A model generated the notes under the pieces. It saw nothing but the letters and a program-made list of their open reading frames with translations. It was not told the DNA's origin and did no database searches. A stretch of DNA of 10,710 nucleotides from Solirubrobacteraceae bacterium. GTDB lineage: Bacteria; Actinomycetota; Thermoleophilia; Solirubrobacterales; Solirubrobacteraceae. Of this stretch, positions 5,640 to 10,710 are shown one piece after another (position 1 is the first letter of the stretch; each line of letters starts with the position of its first letter). A program made the translations under genes and the position numbers. The DNA lies in assembly GCA_016462245.1 (NCBI GenBank), contig JAEMTR010000027.1:1666-12375 (forward strand). Direction: 5' to 3'.

Positions 5640-7229
5640 CTAAGCAGTCGCGAACGACTGCTCACGGATCAGGTCTGCGGCGCGCTCGGCGACCATGATC
5701 GTCGGAGCGTTGGTGTTACCGCCAGGGATCAGCGGCATGATCGAAGCGTCGATCACGCGCAGCCCTTCGATCCCGTGCACGCGCGTCTGTGGATCTACGA
5801 CCGCGCCTGCATCACTTCCCATCCGGCAGGTCCCAACCGGGTGGTAGATCGTCTCAACGCGGCGGCGCAGGTCGGCGGCGATGTCGTCGTCATCGGTCAC
5901 CGGGGCGCCAGGGAACAGCTCAGCGCCGCAAAGCTGCTTGAACGGCCCGCTTGAGGCAATCTCGCGGGCGATCTTGACGCCGGCGACCATCGACGCGACG
6001 TCTTCTGGCTCGACCAGCATGTTGGTCAAAATTCGTGGTGGCGCTGATGGATCGGCGGAACGCAACTTGACGTGGCCACGGCTCTTTGGCGAAACCAGAA
6101 CCGGCGCAATCGTCAAGGCGTGACCGTCATAGGTCGTGGCGCCGTGGTCGACGAAGTAGCCCGGGGCAAAGTGGAACTGGAGGTCTGGCGCCGGCAGCCC
6201 AGGGCGGCTGCGAACGAAAGCGAATGCTTCGGCAACGCTCGATGAGAGTGGGCCGCTGCGGCGCAGCAGCCATTCCAGCATCGCCTTCGGCTTCTCGGCG
6301 TCGGCCAGCGAGCCGCCGCCGGGGAGATCCCAAGTGCAGACCAGCGAAGGATGGTCTTGGAGATTGGCGCCGACTCCCGGCAGCTCGTGGCGCAGCTCAA
6401 CGCCAACCTCGGCAAGGTGGTCGGCTGGGCCAATCCCAGAGACCATCAGGATCTGCGGTGAGCCGATCGCGCCGGCGGCGAGGATCACGTCACGCGATGC
6501 GGTGATCATCTGCTCGCGGCCGCGGCCGTCGAGATAGCTAACTCCGACCGCGCGCTTCCCTTGCAGCTCAACGCGCTGCACAGTTGCGCCGGTAATCACT
6601 TCAAGGTTCTCTCGGTCTTTGATCGGTTTTAGGTAGGCGTCGGCGGTGCTCCAGCGGCGCCCGCCACGCTGCGTCACCTGCACCTCGGCAACGCCGTCCT
6701 GCTCAGGGCCGTTGTAGTCGTCGATGAAGGGGATTCCGGTTGCCTCGGCGCTGGCGATGAAGTCACGCGTCAGCGAGCGCGGCGAGCGCGGGTTCTCAAC
6801 CCGCAGCGGGCCACCAACGGCGTGGTGCTCGGATGCACCGCGCGCATTGTCTTCGGACTTGAGGAAGTAAGGCTGAACATCGTTCCAACCCCATCCGGGG
6901 CAGCCTTCCGCTTCCCAAAGGTCGTAGTCGAGCGGCCGGCCGCGGACGTAAAGCATCGCGTTCATCGAGCTCGATCCGCCAAGCCCCTTGCCGCGGGGAA
7001 CGAACATCTCGCGGCCGTCGCAGCCGGGCTCGGGGTCGGTGGCGAAATCCCAGTCGCGCTTGCTGCGGAACTGCTCAGAGAAGGCCGCGGGGATGATCAC
7101 GCTGGGATGGCGGTTGGAGCCGCCGGCCTCGAGCAGCACGACCTTGACGGCCGGGTCCTCGGAGAGGCGGTTGGCCAGCACGCAGCCGGCTGAACCGGCC
7201 CCAACGATTAGATAATTAGCATCGCTCAT
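5640..7229 (-). CDS. GMC-family FAD-dependent alcohol dehydrogenase (choline dehydrogenase-like)
   Basis: From ATG 7229 the product is 529 residues, the usual size for bacterial GMC oxidoreductases. It opens with the FAD-binding Rossmann fold (YLIVGAGSAGCVLANRL, 6-22; GxGxxG at 10-15, adenine-ribose Glu34). GMC signature 1 is at RGKGLGGSSSMNAMLYVRG (79-97) and signature 2 around GAIGSPQILMVSGIGP (253-268). The active site is His463 in YHPVGTCRMG and Asn507 in GGNTNAPT. The family oxidises primary or secondary alcohols to carbonyls. No signal peptide is seen. The reading frame is open much further upstream, but that part is antisense to the SNF2 gene and precedes the normal N-terminus. ATG 7250 is a minor alternative; neither start has a good ribosome binding site. 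It lies 75 bases upstream of the ACAD genes, so it could feed an aldehyde (via acid and CoA ester) to them. Confidence 0.93.
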   Translation of the reverse strand: MSDANYLIVGAGSAGCVLANRLSEDPAVKVVLLEAGGSNRHPSVIIPAAFSEQFRSKRDWDFATDPEPGCDGREMFVPRGKGLGGSSSMNAMLYVRGRPLDYDLWEAEGCPGWGWNDVQPYFLKSEDNARGASEHHAVGGPLRVENPRSPRSLTRDFIASAEATGIPFIDDYNGPEQDGVAEVQVTQRGGRRWSTADAYLKPIKDRENLEVITGATVQRVELQGKRAVGVSYLDGRGREQMITASRDVILAAGAIGSPQILMVSGIGPADHLAEVGVELRHELPGVGANLQDHPSLVCTWDLPGGGSLADAEKPKAMLEWLLRRSGPLSSSVAEAFAFVRSRPGLPAPDLQFHFAPGYFVDHGATTYDGHALTIAPVLVSPKSRGHVKLRSADPSAPPRILTNMLVEPEDVASMVAGVKIAREIASSGPFKQLCGAELFPGAPVTDDDDIAADLRRRVETIYHPVGTCRMGSDAGAVVDPQTRVHGIEGLRVIDASIMPLIPGGNTNAPTIMVAERAADLIREQSFATA

Positions 7230-7295
7230 CTGACCATCTTGACCGATCATCGCGGCGAGCGCTAGCGCGTCGGCGCGCCGGGCTACCTTCAACAG
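7230..7295. promoter_or_regulatory. Divergent intergenic region, GMC gene / SNF2 gene
   Basis: This 66-base gap holds whatever promoters serve the two divergent genes. On the plus strand TTGACC at 7239-7244 could be a -35 element, but no good -10 follows. A direct repeat of TGACC (7231-7235 and 7240-7244, nine bases apart) sits next to the GMC start. It shares the half-site TGACC with the dyad before the ACAD genes, but it is not palindromic here, so shared regulation is only a possibility. Confidence 0.3.
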
Positions 7296-9464
7296 GTGGA
7301 GCTGGCAGATGACCGAGCGAACGTAGAGCTGCGAAACAGCGATGAGAATGGCGAAATTGTCGTGCTCGCATTCCCCTACGACGCGCAGATCGTTGAGCTG
7401 GTCCGGGCGATCCCGCAGCGCCGCTTTGACTGGGACCGGCGCGAGTGGTGGGCGCCGACCGACGACTGGGCAGCGCTGCACGTCGCCGACGTGCTGGCCC
7501 GCTTCCCGGAGCTGACGGCCAGCAAAGAGGTTGAGACTTGGATTCGCGCCGTTGAGCGCCGCTGGATTGGGATCGTCAGCACGCGCCGCTACGACGGCCG
7601 CGGCTGGTGGGCGCTGACGACGCGCGCCGGAACGGTCCCCGCCGAGCTGCTCGAAGGCTCGGTAGAGGCCGAAGACGGAGCGACACTGGTTGAGCTGACG
7701 CAGGCCAACGCGGCGATCATCAGCGAGCAGCGCTCGGCCCGGCTCGACGCTGGAGCGGCGCGCTGCCTGACCGAGCTTGAGGTCGGCCGCCAACCTCCGC
7801 CAGCGCAGCTCGAGCTGATCAAGCGCGTCGACGCCGATTATCTGCGACTCAACGTGCTCTGGGACCGGGAGACGGGGATCGCTTTTGAGCGGATGCCGGC
7901 CTCAGCTGGAACGCGAACAGTGCCGATCGACCCTTGGCTGGTTGAGCAGCTCGACGAGTTCATCGCGCTGCACGATGTTGGCGTGACCGGCGAGGCCGGG
8001 CCAGTGCTGCGCAACCTGCGCGAGGAGCACGCCGCTGCCGCCGCCGCCGTAAAGCAATCGAAGGCGACCAGCGCCGAACCGATCGAAGGGCTCGCCGAGA
8101 AGCTCGGCGGCACGCTTGAACCATTCCAGTGGGCCGGCGTCCGTTACGCGCTCGAAGCGCGCCGCACTCTGATCGCCGATGAGCAGGGGCTCGGCAAGAC
8201 GATTGAGGCGCTGGCGACGGTCGAGGCCGACGACGCCTACCCCGTCGTTGTCGTCTGCCCGGCCTCGATCAAGCTGGTCTGGGCGCGCGAGACCGAGCGC
8301 TGGCTGCCGCACCGCTCGTTCGCCGTTGTCGAAGGCCGCTCGGCGGTGCCGCCGCAGGCCGACATCACAATCCTTAATTACGAGATCGTCGCCGCCCACG
8401 GCGAGCAGCTGGTGCGCCGTAACCCGAAGGCGCTGATCATCGACGAGTCGCATTACTGCAAGAACCCGCGCGCGAAACGAACCCAGGCCGTGCGAAGACT
8501 GGCGAGCGTGATCCCCGACGACGGTCTGCGCCTCGCATTGACCGGCACGCCGGTGCTAAACCATGCCGAGGAGCTGATCGCGCAGCTGCGCGTGATCGGC
8601 CGGCTCGACGACTTCGGCTCCGGCGCGCAGTTCGCGCGCCGCTTCGGCCCCGACCACTCGCGCAGCGAGGAGCGGCTCCACTGGCATCTGCGACGCCACT
8701 GTTTTCTGCGCCGCGTCAAAGCCGACGTACTGCCCCAGCTTCCGGCCAAACGGCGCAGCATTGTGCCGATCGCGCTGACCAACCGCGCCGAGTACCGCAA
8801 GGCTGAGACCGACATCATCGCTTGGCTGCGCGATCAGCCGCTCGATCTCAGCGAGCTCGACGCGAAGATCGCCGCAACACTGCGCGCCGAACGGCTCGCC
8901 CAGCTAGGCGTGCTGCAGCGGCTGGCTGGCAGCGGCAAGCTCGACGGGGCGCTCGGCTGGATCCACGACTTCCTCGCTTCCGGCGAAGCGCTCGTCGTCT
9001 TCGCCCGCCACCGCGAAGTGCAGCAGGCCGTAATTGAACGCTTCCCCAATGCAGTGCACCTAGTTGGCAGCGACAGCGCCGCCGCGCGCCAGAAAGCGAT
9101 CGACGCCTTTCAGGAGCCTGACGGCCCGCAGCTGATCATCTGCGCTACGCGCGTCGCAGCGCAAGGAATCACACTGACGCGGGCCTCGAACGTCGCCTTC
9201 CTCGAACTGGAGTGGACGCCCGCGATGCACGAACAGGCCGAGGACCGTTGCCACCGGATCGGCCAGCGCGACGCCGTTACCGCTTGGTACCTGTTGGCAG
9301 CGGAGACGATCGATGAGCGGATGTCACGGCTAATTGAACGCAAGCGCGCGAGCATCGCCGCAGTGACCGACGGCAAGCAGATCGATGGCGACAGCGTCGT
9401 CGAGGCAATCGTCCGCGAGCTGCGCGAAGGCGAGCCGTTTAAGCGGCTTCGCTCAGTCGCTTGA
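7296..9464 (+). CDS. SNF2-family ATPase/helicase with HARP-like N-terminus (SMARCAL1-like)
   Basis: This 722-residue protein has an N-terminal module and a full SNF2 motor. Residues 21-83 (VLAFPYDAQIVELVRAIPQRRFDWDRREWWAP onward) resemble the HARP domain of SMARCAL1/HARP annealing helicases, with the same order of FPYD, a helix, a run of basic residues and a WW strand. Residues 84-260 are a linker I cannot assign. The motor shows Gln278 of the Q motif, Walker A DEQGLGKT (295-302), Walker B IIDESH (381-386, DESH rather than DEAH), LTGTP (415-419), and motifs V-VI from ATRVAAQG (617-624) to QAEDRCHRIGQ (648-658). All key residues are intact. SMARCAL1 rewinds single-stranded DNA and remodels forks, so a DNA repair or replication role is plausible. 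The GTG start is the most upstream in frame and no ribosome binding site is clear. The 3' end overlaps the next gene by 12 bases, tail to tail. Confidence 0.92.
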   Translation: MELADDRANVELRNSDENGEIVVLAFPYDAQIVELVRAIPQRRFDWDRREWWAPTDDWAALHVADVLARFPELTASKEVETWIRAVERRWIGIVSTRRYDGRGWWALTTRAGTVPAELLEGSVEAEDGATLVELTQANAAIISEQRSARLDAGAARCLTELEVGRQPPPAQLELIKRVDADYLRLNVLWDRETGIAFERMPASAGTRTVPIDPWLVEQLDEFIALHDVGVTGEAGPVLRNLREEHAAAAAAVKQSKATSAEPIEGLAEKLGGTLEPFQWAGVRYALEARRTLIADEQGLGKTIEALATVEADDAYPVVVVCPASIKLVWARETERWLPHRSFAVVEGRSAVPPQADITILNYEIVAAHGEQLVRRNPKALIIDESHYCKNPRAKRTQAVRRLASVIPDDGLRLALTGTPVLNHAEELIAQLRVIGRLDDFGSGAQFARRFGPDHSRSEERLHWHLRRHCFLRRVKADVLPQLPAKRRSIVPIALTNRAEYRKAETDIIAWLRDQPLDLSELDAKIAATLRAERLAQLGVLQRLAGSGKLDGALGWIHDFLASGEALVVFARHREVQQAVIERFPNAVHLVGSDSAAARQKAIDAFQEPDGPQLIICATRVAAQGITLTRASNVAFLELEWTPAMHEQAEDRCHRIGQRDAVTAWYLLAAETIDERMSRLIERKRASIAAVTDGKQIDGDSVVEAIVRELREGEPFKRLRSVA

Positions 9465-10544
9465 CTCGGCCGCGACGGCGGCCTCGACGGTCGCACCCTT
9501 CGGCTGCTGCTTGATCGCCACGCCGGAGCGGTGAAGAAGGTACATCGCAACCAGGCCAACGACGTTGACGATCCAGAAGCTGATCACGCGGTAGGCGATC
9601 ACAGCGAGGGCGGCGATCGTTGCGTCAATACCGAACGCCGAAAGGATCGCCGTTTCAGCAACCTCGACAATGCCGATCCCACCGGGAGTGATCGGAATGG
9701 TCGCCAGCAGCCGGCCGACCGTTGATGCCAGCAGAACAGCGCCGATGTGCGGCGTCTGGTTTAGCCCCCAGAGCATCGCGTAGAGCACAGCGGTGTCGAG
9801 GACCCAGTAGCCAAACGAATAGGAGACGGTCGCCCAGGCCTGACGGCCGCGCAGCATCTGCTGCGACTGCAGCGCAATCGCTTCAGCGCGGTTGCGGATC
9901 TCTTCTGGGTTGAGCTTCTTGACCGCGCGCCGAGCCAGCTTCGCTCCGCTGCCCGCTATTGAACCGGCGACCTTCGGCCAGATGATCGCTGCCGCCAGTG
10001 CGGCGAGAGCGACGATCAGGATCGGCATCCCGATCGCGACCGCGTTGACATAGCTTGAGGAGCTGTCGGGCTGGCCGGACGAGAGGCCAAAGCCGATTAC
10101 GAAAAGGACGATCAGCGTGACGATCGAGAGCGCCTTCGTCAGCGTCGCCGCCGTTGCCGCCTCGGCCGGTGCGACATTGCGTTTGCGCAGCGCGTCGGCG
10201 ACCATCACGGTTGCCGTAACCGAACCGCCCGGAAGCAGCACGGCAACGGCCATCTGCGCGTACCAAACCTGGCCGAGAACCCAGTTTGGCGGCGACGGCT
10301 GCTTCAGCGCTTCCAATGAGCGCCTCAGCACCAACATGCCGCTTAGCTGCGCTACAAACTCGAGGCCCAAGCCAATCAGCAGCGCGTACGGATGAACCTC
10401 TTCAAGGCTCTCTTTGGCCTGCTCGGGCATCTTCGTCAGCGTCGGCAGCAGCGAGTAGACAACCGCGGCGATGACGAGCAGCCAGGTGATTCGCCAGACG
10501 AGGCGCCAGTTGATCCTTTTGATTAGCGGGGCGGCTTCGGTCAT
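9453..10544 (-). CDS. UPF0104 / LPG-synthase-TM (flippase-like) membrane protein
   Basis: This 363-residue protein has about eight or nine hydrophobic segments (around 17-33, 53-74, 90-106, 138-156, 168-189, 240-262, 266-284 and 305-336). It also has the two Gly-rich signatures of the family: LLPGGSVTATVM at 103-114 and ITPGGIGIVEVAET at 285-298. The family contains the membrane domain of lysyl-phosphatidylglycerol synthase (MprF flippase domain) and many free-standing proteins of unknown substrate, including archaeal AglD-like proteins. No aminoacyl-transferase domain is attached and no glycosyltransferase gene is adjacent, so substrate and direction of transport are open. A basic loop (about 201-220) and a polar tail (340-363) are presumably cytoplasmic. 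The stop codon lies inside the end of the convergent SNF2 gene. Only a weak AGG precedes ATG 10544. Confidence 0.87.
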   Translation of the reverse strand: MTEAAPLIKRINWRLVWRITWLLVIAAVVYSLLPTLTKMPEQAKESLEEVHPYALLIGLGLEFVAQLSGMLVLRRSLEALKQPSPPNWVLGQVWYAQMAVAVLLPGGSVTATVMVADALRKRNVAPAEAATAATLTKALSIVTLIVLFVIGFGLSSGQPDSSSSYVNAVAIGMPILIVALAALAAAIIWPKVAGSIAGSGAKLARRAVKKLNPEEIRNRAEAIALQSQQMLRGRQAWATVSYSFGYWVLDTAVLYAMLWGLNQTPHIGAVLLASTVGRLLATIPITPGGIGIVEVAETAILSAFGIDATIAALAVIAYRVISFWIVNVVGLVAMYLLHRSGVAIKQQPKGATVEAAVAAESSD

Positions 10545-10667
10545 AAGAGATGCCTACGGCACGCTATCGGCAGCCGCTCTGCAAGCGACGCACGATTGAT
10601 CGGCGCGCAGTAAAGTCCTTCTGCAAGTTGGCGTATCAGCCACCGTTTTTCGATTTGGGGAGAAGAG
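10545..10667. promoter_or_regulatory. Divergent intergenic region before the right-edge gene, with its ribosome binding site
   Basis: This 123-base gap separates two divergent starts. GGGGAG at 10657-10662, 5 bases before the ATG at 10668, is the strongest ribosome binding site in the window. An 8-base direct repeat, TCTGCAAG, occurs at 10578-10585 and 10620-10627 (42 bases apart, about four helical turns). TTGATC at 10596-10601 could be a -35 element, but I see no matching -10. The remainder holds nothing I recognise. Confidence 0.5.
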
Positions 10668-10710
10668 ATGTCACTGAAGAACCGCAGCGTCCGTTTGCTA
10701 ATCCTGACCG
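10668..10710 (+). CDS. Start of an unidentified gene, possible exported protein, cut by the window edge
   Basis: Only 14 codons are visible: MSLKNRSVRLLILT. The strong GGGGAG five bases upstream makes this a likely true start. Basic residues (Lys4, Arg6, Arg9) followed by a hydrophobic run (LLIL) look like the opening of a signal peptide or membrane anchor. Function cannot be assigned. It is divergent from the UPF0104 gene. Confidence 0.6.
   Translation, partial: MSLKNRSVRLLILT

Noticed and set aside
5400..5954. Plus-strand open frame spanning the GMC/ACAD junction
   Set aside because: It is antisense to two clear genes, has no recognisable domain, and its composition is that of a shadow frame.
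7230..7793. N-terminal extension of the GMC gene by up to 188 residues
   Set aside because: It is antisense to the well-supported SNF2 gene, matches no domain, and precedes the normal FAD-binding N-terminus. Long open antisense frames are common in GC-rich coding DNA.
1..10710. Frequent GATCG/CGATC words, considered as a methylation or uptake-type signal
   Set aside because: They are spread evenly through coding sequence and fit preferred ATC-GC and GAT-CG codon pairs. I cannot show enrichment above codon usage without a count against a shuffled control.

Overview
The window is high-GC, densely packed bacterial DNA and most resembles an actinobacterium (Actinomycetota). The signs are a GAP/Sap-family membrane protein, a histidine phosphatase closely resembling mycobacterial Rv3214, a paired acyl-CoA dehydrogenase (ACAD) operon of the two-subunit type known from mycobacterial sterol catabolism, and several GTG starts. 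A Thermoleophilia/Solirubrobacterales-like lineage is a guess. I see no mobile element, CRISPR array, tRNA, rRNA or phage gene, and no obvious shift in composition.

Layout. (1) Positions 1-1563, minus strand: a likely three-gene operon read right to left, made of a histidine phosphatase, a six-helix GAP/Sap-family membrane protein, and a sulfatase cut by the left edge. (2) 1605-2183, plus strand: a PAP2 membrane phosphatase, divergent from that operon. (3) 2187-5564, minus strand: three tightly linked ACAD genes. The first two look like complementary halves of one heteromeric enzyme. The third is a complete ACAD10/11-like enzyme. A TetR-type operator dyad lies just upstream of the first gene. 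(4) 5640-7229, minus strand: a GMC flavoprotein alcohol dehydrogenase, upstream of the ACAD cluster and in the same direction. (5) 7296-9464, plus strand: a SNF2-family ATPase with a HARP-like N-terminus, like SMARCAL1 annealing helicases. It is divergent from the GMC gene. (6) 9453-10544, minus strand: a UPF0104/LPG-synthase-TM-like membrane protein whose 3' end overlaps the SNF2 gene. (7) From 10668, plus strand: the first codons of an unidentified, possibly exported protein.

Inferred joint function: GMC and ACAD genes together suggest catabolism of a hydrophobic alcohol, which would be oxidised, converted to an acyl-CoA and desaturated by one or both ACADs. A TetR-type repressor encoded outside the window may control the ACAD genes. 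No acyl-CoA ligase, hydratase or thiolase is present, so the substrate cannot be named. The other genes are probably unrelated housekeeping or envelope functions.

I did not find a convincing undescribed system. The points most worth a second look are the split ACAD pair, its operator dyad, and the HARP-like helicase.
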